Source of the DNA: Aegilops tauschii subsp. strangulata
Taxonomy: Eukaryota; Streptophyta; Magnoliopsida; Poales; Poaceae
Direction of reading: 5' to 3'
Length of the DNA stretch: 64,000 nucleotides
Assembly (NCBI RefSeq): GCF_002575655.3
Contig: NC_053037.3
Span: 249,149,135 to 249,213,134, forward strand
In this document: one piece after another, positions 36,103-46,513 of the stretch
How the letters are laid out: every line of letters begins with the position of its first letter
Position numbering within the stretch: the first letter of the stretch is position 1
Program-made: the position numbers and the translations under genes
Notes under the pieces: model-generated
The model's database searches: none
What the model saw: only the letters and a program-made list of their open reading frames with translations
Told to the model about the DNA's origin: nothing

Positions 36103-36932
36103 AATTATCAGGTACTTTCGTTTTTGGGTAATGATTCTAATGTTCATGAGAATATGATGTTGCCTAAATTGGATACATTTGTCTTGCTTACAAATGAAGG
36201 GCCTAGCTTGGACAAGAAGGATGAACATTGGAGCAGGATCAAGCATGGAGATGCTGGCATGCGCAAGGGGAACAAGAATGGAGTTACAAGTGATGATTTC
36301 AGGACTTTGAAGCACCATAATGAGTGCATGAAGCCTTGGACGGAATATACAAGATGACACTTCATAACTTTCGTGCAGAGGCTATTATAGGTGTTGCGTC
36401 ACCTTATTATTGGGCCAGGCCCATGTAATTTCGAAATACTTGAGTATAAACTATTTTTAGGGTCCGTATGTGTGGGGAAACAAGAGATAGGGTTGGTTTC
36501 GGACCCCTCCTCCAAGGGCCACGAAATTTCCACCTCTTCCTCCATATATACAACCCTTAGGGCACCGTTTAGACTTTGGGTTTTGTTTAGATTAAAAGTT
36601 CGCCATAGCTACAACTTCGCGTACTTCATTTGTGTTCAACGACCAGACCCAGGCGTCACAGAACCCCACCTTGATCAATAAAGCTTTCATCTTATATTCG
36701 CAATATCCAGATTGCAATCTTAGTTTCTTGCGTGTTCTTCGTTTGCTTGCAGGAAATAGACCTTCGTGGTCTGGTTGATCGTGCTCCGGCGTGGTCAATA
36801 ACATCTCGCAGTTGGTTTAGCAATTGCTAAGGAGCGACGTCCTCGCACGTTCGTAGTGGGATCATGAAAGTCTACTCCTCTGAAACGAGAATCACTGTCT
36901 CATCGAAAGGAGAGACACCTTTGCTTCTATCA
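36015..36932 (+). repeat. CRM copy 2, 3' LTR
   Basis: 918 bp, TGATGAGG...TTCTATCA. It carries the subfamily-B coding variant and is more diverged from its 5' partner than the LTRs of copies 1 or 4. Confidence 0.9.
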
Positions 36933-38119
36933 AAAGCGCAAGGATAAGGTAGTATTGACCGTTGAAGGATTGGGAACGCCTAGTACCAGCAAGAAGGCTA
37001 AGGCCGAAGCCCCCGGCAAGGAAGTTGCCGCATGCACCGATTGCTGGGAGGCTGCGGCTGCTAAGAAGGCTGGGAAAGGTGATGGGCCATACTGCAAGAT
37101 TCATCGGACCAAGGGCTACGATCTCCAGGAATGTCATCTGGTGGAACAGCTCGTCAAGAAGCAGATGGCTGAGTATGAGAAGCGTGATAAGGAAAAAGGT
37201 CAGAATGACACTGGCGGGAAGGGCCGAGGCGGTGAAGCAAATCGCCCCAGCAAGGCTTCTCGGAACCAAGGAAAACCCGCGAGAGGCCGAGAGAAGGAGG
37301 ATTGCAATGATGAAAGTGATGGAGGGGATGAAGAGGAAACCATGCGAGCAGGAATTCCAGAAGGCCACTGACGCCATCTGCATTGAAGCGGGTGCATCTC
37401 TGCACTCCTCTCACCGCCAACTTAAACAGTGGGCACGTGAGGTCAATGCCGTGGAGCCAGCGGCAGATTCTCGGAAGCCACTCAAGTGGTCACGCACGCC
37501 CATCATCTTTGACGAAGAGGACCACCCTGACCGTACCACTGCGGTAGGATGTTTGCTGTTGTTGGTCTCACCAACAATCCGCAACCTCAAGGTCACAAAG
37601 ATGTTGGTTGACGGCGGGGCCGGGTTGAATTTGATTTCCACGAAGGTCATCAGCAAACTTCAGATAGCAGAGGAAAAGCTCAAGGTCACGGGCACGTTTC
37701 AAGGAATCAACCCCGGAAGGAGTCATCCTAAGGGAAAGATCACATTTCTAGTGACATTCGGAGGAGAGTTGAACTATCGGACAGAGAAGGTTGTGTTTGA
37801 TGTGGTCAACCTCCCCTTGCCATACAACGGAATCCTTGGACGCCCAACTCTAGCAAAATTCATGGCGGTATCCCACTATGCCTATAATACCTTGAAGATG
37901 CCAGGGCCGATGGGTGTCATTTCCATTCCATCAGATGAGAAGGACACAATTATTTGCGTCGATAAGCTGTACCAGGAGGCAGTCGTGGCAGAGGCCGCAG
38001 TTCCTGCCAAGGAAAGCAAAGGAAAGAAGAAGGCTAGGAGGGACGCCAGCAAGGAATCCGGGAAGCATACCTCTTTGGAGTATGCCGCGCCAGTTGATGA
38101 CATGTTGTACCCCATGTGA
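36933..38119 (+). pseudogene. Y gag C-terminus and protease
   Basis: After the duplicated aaagc the Y frame resumes (KVVLTVEGLGTPSTSKKAK). A gag zinc-like motif follows (YCKIHRTKGYDLQECHLV). After a one-base frame change near 37360 the protease domain is readable: TKMLVDGGAGLNLIS with the catalytic D-G-G, and GILGRPTLAKFMAVSHY. A TGA at 38117 ends the segment after VDDMLYPM. Confidence 0.85.
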
Positions 38120-38792
38120 AAAAGGTTCCGGCAGGGCTGGCTGGCGCTGATGGTACTTTCACTATCAGTGCCACCCTTGATGACAAATAGGAAAGCGCGC
38201 TCGTTGCCTTCCTGCGGGCGAATATCGATGTGTTTGCTTGGCAACCATCTGATATCCCCAGTGTTCCCAGGGAGGTATTCGAGCACCACCTTGATGTATG
38301 CCCACATGCCCGACCCGTCAAATAGAAGGTCCGAGAGCAAGCCTTGGAGCGGCAGCAGTTCATTGCCGAGGAGATCAAGAAACTTGAAGCAACTAGTTTG
38401 GTCAGAGGAGTACTACCTCCAACGCGGTTAGCAAACCCAGTGGTCGTACACAAGGCTAAAGGAAAATGGAGGCTTTGCATAGATTTCACGGATCTGAACA
38501 AGGCATGCCCGAAGGACCCATTTCCCTTGCCGCACATCGACCAGATTCTGGATTCCATCTCCGGGTGTGATTTGCTCTCCTTTCTGGATGCATACTCTGG
38601 TTATCATCAGATCTTTATGTCCAAGGAAGACAAAGAGAAGACCTCATTCATCACCCCTTGTGGCACATACTGCTTCGTGTGCATGCCTTTCGGGTTGAAG
38701 AGTGCTGGATCCACTTTTGCAAGAGCAGTACAGATTGGTTTTGAATCGAAGTTCCATAAGAACATTGAAGCTTACATGGATTATATTGTGGT
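38120..38792 (+). pseudogene. Y reverse transcriptase, N-terminal part
   Basis: FAWQPSDIP is readable after internal stops, then from 38344 the RT: VVVHKAKGKWRLCIDFTDLN, CPKDPFPLPHIDQ and MPFGLKSAGSTF, up to the active-site region AYMDYIVVV, where the family has D-D. The second Asp reads Tyr here. A CRM solo LTR then interrupts the domain. Confidence 0.87.
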
Positions 38793-39709
38793 TGTTGAGG
38801 ACATCAATACCATTATTACACCCACAGCCCCTGCTGCTATACATACTGGACCAATTACTAGAGCTCGCGCACGCCAATTAAATTACCAGGTACTTTCGTT
38901 TCTTGGTAATGATTCTAATGTTCATGAGAATATGATGCTACCTAAATTGGATACATTTGTTTTGCTTACAAATGAAGGGCCTAGCTTTGAGAAGGATGAA
39001 CATTGGAGCAAGAACAAGCATGGAGATGATGGCATGCGCATGGGGAACAAGAACGGAGTTACAAGTGATGATTTCAGGACGTTGAAGCCACCATAATGCG
39101 TGCATGAAGCCTTGGACGAAATATACAAGATGCTACTTCATAACTTTCGTCCAGAGGCTATTCTAGGTGCTGCGTCACCTTATTATTGGACCAGGCCCAT
39201 GTAATTTCGAAATACTTGAGTATAGGCTGTTTTTAGAGTCCGTATGTGTGGGGAAACAAGAGATAGGGTTGGTTTCGGACCCCTTCCCCAAGGGCCACGA
39301 AATTCCCCCCTCTTCCTCCATATATACAGCCCTTAGGGCGTCGTTTAGACTTTGGGTTTTGTTTAGATTAAAAGTTCGTCATAGCTGCAACTTCGCGTAC
39401 TTCGTTTGTGTTCAACGACCAGACAAAGGCGTCACAGAACCCCACCTTGATCAATAAAGCTTTCATCTTATATTCGCAATATCCAGATTGCAATCTCAGT
39501 TTCTTGCTTGTTCTTCGTTTGCTCGCAGGAAACAGACCCTCGTGGTCAGGTTGATCGTGCTCCGGCGTGGTCAATAACCTCTCGGAGTTGGTTTAGCGAT
39601 TGCTAAGGCGCGACGTCATCGCACGTTCGTAGTCGGATCGTCAAAGTCGACTTCCACCAAAGCGATATCCATCATCTCATCGAAAGACGGTACACCTTTG
39701 CCTCTATCA
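38793..39709 (+). repeat. CRM-family solo LTR
   Basis: 917 bp, TGTTGAGG...CCTCTATCA, flanked on both sides by GTGGT (38788-38792 and 39710-39714). No internal CRM sequence adjoins it, so it arose by recombination between the LTRs of a complete insertion. It belongs with copies 1 and 4 ([10 protein letters not shown] type). It contains the LTR-encoded polyprotein tail without stops. Confidence 0.95.
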
Positions 39710-39714
39710 GTGGT

Positions 39715-42153
39715 CAAGAGAAAGGACAGATCAACCCTCATCCAGGACTTAGAAGAGACGTTTGCTAATCTGCGCAAGATCAACTTGAAGCTGAACTCGG
39801 TGAAGTGTGTATTTGGCGTACCCTCCGACAAGCTACTTGGCTTCTTTATGTCCCATCGCGGGATAGAGGCCAACCCCGATAAGATCAAGGCTATCAAATA
39901 GATTGAGGCACCCAAGACAGTTAAGGATGTGAGGCGTTTGACAGGGTGCGTTGCCGCGCTTAGCAGGTTCATCTCCAAGTCTGCCGAGCACGCCTTGGCG
40001 TTCTTCAAAATCTTGAAGAAGGTAGGACCCATGAAGTGGACTCCGGAAGCAAACGCAGGACTGCAAGATTTAAAGACTTACTTGTCTTATGTGCCCACTT
40101 CGGTTCCTCCCAAACCACAAGATCCGTTGCTGCTATACCTGGCGGCAACTAATCAAGTGGTTAGTGCAGCACTAGTGGCACAACGGGAAGTAGAAGAGGC
40201 AGCAGCCTTAGCTAGTGTCCCTTACGGGGGAGAGAGGGAGCACAGCCCAGCAAGGCCAGATGTGGATCAAGAAAGAGAAGAGCACGACAGCGGAGGTAAC
40301 CCCAAGGACGCGACAAGGAAGGAAGTGGTGCAACGCCCAGTATACTTCGTCAGCTCCCTATTACAGGGGGTTAGATCCACGTATTCTGGCATGCAAAAAT
40401 TGATTTTTGGTCTAGTCATGGCCTCAAGGAATCTGCGCCACTACTTCCAAATCCACGAGATTATGGTTGTCACCCGCTTTCCTTTGCAAAGGATACTCCG
40501 AAACCCTGAGGCTACCAGCGGGATAGTGGAGTGGGCATCGGAGTTATCCAGCTTTGGCCTGAAGTTTGAGAGCACATCAAAGATTCACAGCAGGGCATTG
40601 GTAGAGTTTATTGCAGAATGGACGCCAACCCTTGATGAAGAGGTACTAGAAACAGTTATCCCCGGTAAGGAAGCACCCCAAGAATGGATCATGTATTTCG
40701 ATGGTGCCTTCTCCCTACAAGGTGCAGGGGCTGGCGTGCTTCTCATTGCTCCCACTGGAGAGGACCTGAAGTACGTCGTCCAGATGCATTTTCCCCTGGA
40801 GGAGGCGACCAACAATACAGCAGAGTATGAAGGGCTCCTTGCCGGGCTCAGGATTGCCACAGAATTGGGGATCAAGAAGTTGATCATTCGAGGAGATTCA
40901 CAACTTATGGTGAGACAAGTCAACAAGGATTACCAAAGTCCATTGAAGGAGGCATACATTGAGGAACTGAGAAGCTTGGATGAACGCTTTGATGGATTAC
41001 AAACAGAGCACGTACCCCGTGCGGAAAACAGCATTATTGATCATCTGTCAAAGTGCGCCGCGCAAAAGCTTCCTGTGGAACCAGGACCTTTTGTTCTCGG
41101 TCTTACTCAGCCCTCCGTATCCCCGGCAACAATGGCCCGGAAGAGGAGGAAACTGGACTCCGGTAAGCCTCTCCCGATAGAGCCTTCCGGGGCTCCCGGC
41201 AGAAAGCTTGACGGGAACAACTCCCCTTTAGCTACCGAGCCATCCCCTCCCACTAGACCATCGATCCTCGTGGTCAAGGGGTGCGCTCACACGAAGGAGG
41301 AGGTGCCGCTAGTCCTCGTTGCCGAGCCTCAGGCTCCAACTTGGGTAAGGCACATAGTCCATTTCCTAAAAACCGGAGAACTTCCCGAAGAGCAAGAAGA
41401 AGCTGAAAGAGTATCCCAGAGGGCCAGTATGTATCAGTTCATTGATGACACACTATACAGAAGAAGGCCCAACGGTGTGAAATTGAAGTGCATTTGCCGG
41501 GAAGAAGGAAAGGAACTGCTGGCAGAAATACACAAAGGCATGTGCAGCTCCCACATTGGATCAATGGCTTTGGTTGGGAAAGCATTCCGACAAGGATTCT
41601 ATTGGCCCATAGCCCTCCAAGATGCGGTCGAGCTAGTCACCAAATGTGAAGCCTGCCAGTTCCATTCCAAGAACATCCATCTGCCTGCCCAAGCTCTTCA
41701 GACAATCCCTTTGTCATGGTCGTTTTCGGTCTGGGGGCTTGATTTCCTCGGCCCTTTCCCCCAAGCTGCCGGGGGCTTTGAATTCTTGTTCGTTGCAATT
41801 GACAAGTTTACAAAGTGGCCGGAAGTAGAAGCCGTGAGAAAGGTGACTGCCCAGTCAGCCATCAAGTTCTTGAAAGGATTGGTGTGCCGCTTTAGGGTCC
41901 CTGCCCGGATCATCACCGACAACGACACCCAGTTCACGAGCCACGCCTTCATGCAATATGTTCATGCCCTCGGAAGCAAGATCTCATTTGCCTCTGTTGC
42001 ACATCCCAGAAGCAATGGACAAGCTGAGAGGGTGAACGTTGAAGTGTTGTGAGGACTCAAGACGAGAACATTTGATAAGCTGCAGAAGTGCGGCAGGCGA
42101 TGGATCGATGAGCTGTCGATGGTTCTTTGGTCCCTCAGAACGACACCAAATCG
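39715..42153 (+). pseudogene. Y RT C-terminus, two RNase H domains and integrase
   Basis: One frame with a TAG at 39899 and a TGA at 42050. Order: RT thumb (GFFMSHRGIEANPDKI), Ty3 RNase H (VYFVSSLLQGVRSTYSGMQK), the second, plant/archaeal-type RNase H (MYFDGAFSLQGAGAGVLL with Asp, NNTAEYEGLLAGL with Glu, IRGDSQLMVRQV with Asp), then integrase: zinc domain with CEACQFHSKN, core Asp in WGLDFLGPFP, Asp in ITDNDTQF and Glu in PRSNGQAERVN. Family elements have DNG where this copy has DND. Sequence changes to CRM at about 42153. Confidence 0.9.
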
Positions 42154-44482
42154 AGCACACCTGCTGGGCCTACACAAAGTTCTTCTTGTAAAGCTGAACG
42201 TGAAGTGTAGGATCGACAGGCATTGGCGCGAACTAACTTTTCTACAGGTCGACCTTCATCATGGACACCGCGTGCATCCTCTACTTCCACACATTCTACT
42301 GCACCGACACCTCCAACAGCTGCCACCTCCAGCCGTGATACAAGGAAGCAGGCACAACCACCACTATCTGCCAAGAGCACACCTACCGGGCTTGCACAGA
42401 GTTCTTCTTCCATGGCATCAACAGGGCACACAAGTGATATTATTTGTCGTCGTTGTAAGGGAATAGGTCATTGTGCGAGAGAATGCATATCTCAGCGTGT
42501 GATGATTGCTACTGAGGATGGTGGGTATGAGTCCGCTAGTGACTATGATGAGGAGACTTTGGCTCTTATTACAAGTGAATAACATGGTGGAGATGATTCT
42601 GAACATGAGATACAATACACGGCTGCTGAAGACGCTGACAGGTATGAAAGTTTAGTTGCTCAACATGTTTTGAGTGTGCAGGTAACACAAGCTGAGCAAA
42701 ATAAGAGGCATAATTTGTTCCATACAAAGGGAGTTGTGAAGGAACGTTCTGTCCGTCTCATCATTGATGGAGGGAGTTGCAACAACTTGGCTAGCATGGA
42801 GATGGTGGAGAAGCTATATCTCACCACAAGACCACACCCACGTCCTTACTGCATCCAATGGTTCAACAACAGCGGCAAGGTTAAGGTAACACGTATCGTT
42901 CGTGTGCATTTTAGTATCTCTACATATGCTGATTATGTTGATTGTGATGTGGTACCCATGCAAGCATGTTTCTTGTTACTTGGTAGACCATGGAAATTTG
43001 ATAAAAAACTCTATACACCATGGTAGAAACAATCAGTATACTCTTGTTCATAAGGATAAACATATTACTTTGCTTCCTATGTCTCCTGATTCCATTTTGG
43101 AAGATGATATTAATAGAGCTAATAAAGCAAAATAGGAGAAAAAATAAGAGTGAAAATCAGATTGTGGCGAAATAATTTGTGCAACAAATGAAGCCTAATA
43201 ATAAACCATCTAGTGTTGCCTCTGAAATTAAATTGAAAAGTGTCTGTTTACTTGCCACCAAATCTGCTATTGATGAGCTAGATCTTAGCAAATCTATTTG
43301 CTACGCTTTTGTGTGCAAACAGGCATTATTTTCATTCGAGGATGTGCATTCCTCCTTGCCTCCTTCTGTGACTAACATTTTGCAGGAGTTTGCTGAAGTC
43401 TTTCCACAAGACGTGCCACCGGGGTTACCACCTATTCAAGGGATTGAGCATCACATTGACTTAATTCCCTGTGCATTGCTACCCAACCCTGCACCATACC
43501 GTACCAATCCAAAGGAGATGAAGGAGATTATGCGTCAAGTCTAGGAACTACTCAACAAAGTTTATATATGTGAATTCCTTAGTCCTTGAACTGAAAAAGG
43601 ATGGTACATCGCGTATGTGTGTTGATTGTAGAGGCATTAATAATATTACTATTCGTTATCATCATCCTATTCCTAGGCTAGATGATATGCTTGATGAATT
43701 GAGTGGCTCTAGAATATTCTCCAAAGTTGATTTGCATAGTGGATACCATCAAATTCGTATGAAATTGGGAGATGAATGGAAAAAAAACATTTAAAACTAA
43801 GTTTGGTATATGTGAGTGCTTAGTCATGCCTTTTGGGTTAACTAATGCACCTAGTACTTTCACGAGATTAATAAATGAAGTTTTACATGCTTCATTGGAC
43901 GATTTGTGGTAGTCTATTTTGATGATATACTGATTTATAGCAAATCTTTGGAAGAACATTTGGAACATTTACGTGCTGTTTTTATTCCTCTACGTGATGC
44001 ACGTTTGTTTGATAACCTTGGGAAGTGCACCTTTTGCACCGACCGAGTATCTTTTCTTGGCTATGTTGTTACTCCACACGGAATTGAAGTTGATAAAACC
44101 AAGATTGTAGCTATTGAGAGTTGGCCGCAACCCAAAATGGTCACACAAGTGAGGAGTTTTCTTGGACTCGCTGGTTTCTATAGGCGTTTTGTGCGAGATT
44201 TCAGCACCATTGCTGCACCTCTCAACGAGCTTACAAAGAAGGATGTGCCTTTTGTTCGGGGTACCGCACAGGAAGAAGCCTTCACGGTGTTGAAAGATAA
44301 GTTGATACATGCACCTTTACTCCAAATTCCTGATTTTAATAAGACTTTTGAGCTTGAATGTGATGCTAGTGGAATTGGATTAGGAGGTGTGTTATTACAA
44401 GATGGCAAACCTGTTGCTTTCTGAAAAATTGAGTGGGTCTAGTCTGAATTATTCTACTTATGATAAAGAATTATATGCTCTT
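42153..44482 (+). pseudogene. CRM copy 3, 5'-truncated gag-pol, part 1
   Basis: It begins with about 35 bp of gag (CTGCTGGGCCTACACAAAG, equivalent to copy 4 about 47700), then jumps back to GTAAAGCTGAACGTGAAG (copy 4 about 47513) and continues forward. Knuckle (CRRCKGIGHCAREC), protease ([12 protein letters not shown]) and RT ([11 protein letters not shown]) are readable. Stops (e.g. TAA at 42580, TAG near 43024) and frameshifts are frequent. It is interrupted in RNase H at 44482 by copy 4, leaving the target CTCTT. Confidence 0.88.
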
Positions 44483-45010
44483 TGATGAGGACATCAATAC
44501 CATTGTTACACCCACAGCCCTTGCTGCTATACATACTGGACCAATTACTAGAGCTCGCGCACGCCAATTAAATTACCAGGTACTTTCGTTTCTTGGTAAT
44601 GATTCTAATGTTCATGAGAATATGATGCTGCCTAAATTGGATACATTTGTTTTGCTTACAAATGAAGGGCCTAGCTTTGAGAAGGATGAACATTGGAGCT
44701 AGAACAAGCATGGAGATGATGGCATGCGCATGGGGAACAAGAACGGAGTTACAAGTGATGATTTCAGGACGTTGAAGCCACCATAATGCGTGCATGAAGC
44801 CTTGGACGAAATATACAAGATGCTACTTCATATCTTTCGTCCAGAGGCTATTCTAGGTGCTGCGTCACCTTATTATTGGGCCAGGCCCATGTAATTTCGA
44901 AATACTTGAGTATAGGCTATTTTTAGAGTCCGTATGTGTGGGGAAACAAGAGATAGGGTTGGTTTCGGACCCCTTCCCCAAGGGCCACGAAATTCCCCCC
45001 TCTTCCTCCA

Positions 45011-45016
45011 TATATA
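45011..45016 (+). promoter_or_regulatory. TATA box of the CRM copy 4 LTR
   Basis: TATATA in the context tcctccaTATATAcagccc, conserved in all CRM LTRs of this window. Transcription should start about 30 bp downstream. Confidence 0.65.
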
Positions 45017-45142
45017 CAGCCCTTAGGGCGTCGTTTAGACTTTGGGTTTTGTTTAGATTAAAAGTTCGCCATAGCTGCAACTTCGCGTACTTCGTTTGTG
45101 TTCAACGACCAGACAAAGGCGTCACAGAACCCCACCTTGATC

Positions 45143-45148
45143 AATAAA
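45143..45148 (+). terminator. Polyadenylation signal of the CRM LTR
   Basis: AATAAA in gatcAATAAAgctttc, about 130 bp after the TATA box, consistent with a short R region. The functional copy for the genomic RNA is at 51985-51990 in the 3' LTR. Confidence 0.55.
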
Positions 45149-45401
45149 GCTTTCATCTTATATTCGCAATATCCAGATTGCAATCTCAGTTTCTTGCTTG
45201 TTCTTCGTTTGCTCGCAGGAAACAGACCCTCGTGGTCAGGTTGATCGTGCTCCGGCGTGGTCAATAACCTCTCGGAGTTGGTTTAGCGATTGCTAAGGCG
45301 CGACGCCATCGCACGTTCGTAGTCGGATCGTCAAAGTCGACTTCCACCAAAGCGATATCCATCATCTCATCGAAAGACGGGACACCTTTGCCTCTATCAA
45401 G

Positions 45402-45419
45402 TGGTATCAGATTTGCAGG
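45402..45419 (+). other. CRM copy 4 primer-binding site
   Basis: TGGTATCAGATTTGCAGG, two bases inside the LTR. It differs from copy 1 by one base (G for C). Confidence 0.85.
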
Positions 45420-46513
45420 TTGCTCGGTGAATTTTACAGTTTTTCGTAGTTTAGATCGAGTTTGTTCTTCATACCTATAGTCAACGAAAAAGCCAAAAAA
45501 AATTAGGGTTAGTTCATCCTATCCGAACCAATCTGTGCCTTTGCATAATCTTTTCTGTGTTTGCTTTGTTGAATTTGCGGTTGCATCGTCGTGTCAAGTT
45601 GCTGGTCTTAGCGTCTAGTCCTTTAGAGTTTCGAGTTCTGTTCACAGGTTGTCACGTCGCCGTTGCCATATATCACCACCGCATCATCATCATCGTTGCT
45701 GCCATATACCACCACTGCACCAACTTCATCGCCGTTGCCATATACCACCACCACATATTCACCGCCAATCCGAGTCCATATACGCCACCACATATCCGCC
45801 GCCATCACGCCAATCCGAGTACACCTGCAACATATATCCGCCACCAGTCCGAGTTCCACTAGATTCATCTCCGCCACCAGTCCGAGTTCCACTAGATTCA
45901 TCTCCGCCACCAGTCCTAGTCCAAGTCCAGTATTTTGTTACTCTGTTTTGGATTTCCAGATCACGCCATACTCCGAGTCGTGACAGAGAAGGACTCCCAA
46001 ACTTTTGTGTTACCCGCAGTAGAAAAATAGTTCCAGTTTCAAAAAAAAATTGTTGCGGAGCAAAAAGAAAAAAAGAGAGGAAAAAAAGTGCAAAAAAAAA
46101 GTGAAAAAATTCAGAGTGTGCTCCTCCCTTGTTTACGTGCAGTGCCGTGATTTTGTTAGTGTTCTAGGCTCGCGTCTCTAGCACGGTCTAGCCTAAGACT
46201 AGCACAGTACCATCGTTGAGCGTTTATTCAACTTTGCATATCTGAATTGATTATTGCTGACCCTTTTTGCTACCATATTATAAGCCTTCCCAGCTCCACA
46301 TACATCTACGTCGTGCGTTTGACTCTCCCTGGTAATCGCTCTATCCAAGCTTTGAGAGTTTTGACTACAACGGTTGCCGATCACCACCTGCTGCTGGGTA
46401 AGAACTGGTAAGAATTTGAGATTCGCTTGAAGGATTTGTGACACACCACCATCACCACCACTTCCTAGTAGTCTGTAGGATCATATTCTTTTGTGTTTCT
46501 ATTGCTGCTAACC
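45420..46513 (+). other. CRM copy 4 leader with tandem repeats
   Basis: Same layout as copy 1: CATATACCACC words, 33-bp units starting at 45838, 45871 and 45904, A-rich tracts, then the gag start. No separate gene. Confidence 0.85.

Larger units (their letters stand above)
27039..36932 (+). mobile_element. CRM-like Gypsy retrotransposon, copy 2 (deleted, subfamily B)
   Basis: Flanked by gaagc (27034-27038) and aaagc (36933-36937), a one-base-changed target duplication. The first LTR base is C instead of T. Both LTRs share differences from copies 1, 3 and 4 (LDKKDEHWS instead of FEKDEHWS in the coded tail), so this is a distinct subfamily. Most of gag and the protease are missing, and Z is inserted at 30590-34812. 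Confidence 0.9.
24423..42153 (+). mobile_element. Tat-lineage Gypsy retrotransposon Y (3' end lost), host to CRM copy 2 and a solo LTR
   Basis: Y has a 5' LTR, a primer site of the TGGCGCGCCAGG type, gag, protease, RT, a Ty3-type RNase H, a second RNase H and integrase. The dual RNase H is the hallmark of the Tat lineage. It is cut off within integrase at about 42153, where CRM copy 3 sequence begins, so its 3' LTR is absent. Insertions at 27039-36932 and 38793-39709 are removed cleanly by their target duplications and the flanking coding then joins in register. Confidence 0.85.
44483..45399 (+). repeat. CRM copy 4, 5' LTR
   Basis: Starts at TGATGAGG after CTCTT and ends at CCTCTATCA. Unlike the 3' LTR it has a TAG at 44700-44702 in the frame that encodes the polyprotein tail. 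This is harmless here because the 5' copy is not translated. Confidence 0.95.

Noticed and set aside
37882..38558. Long minus-strand ORFs over the Y protease/RT region
   Set aside because: They are antisense shadows of recognisable protease and RT coding on the plus strand.
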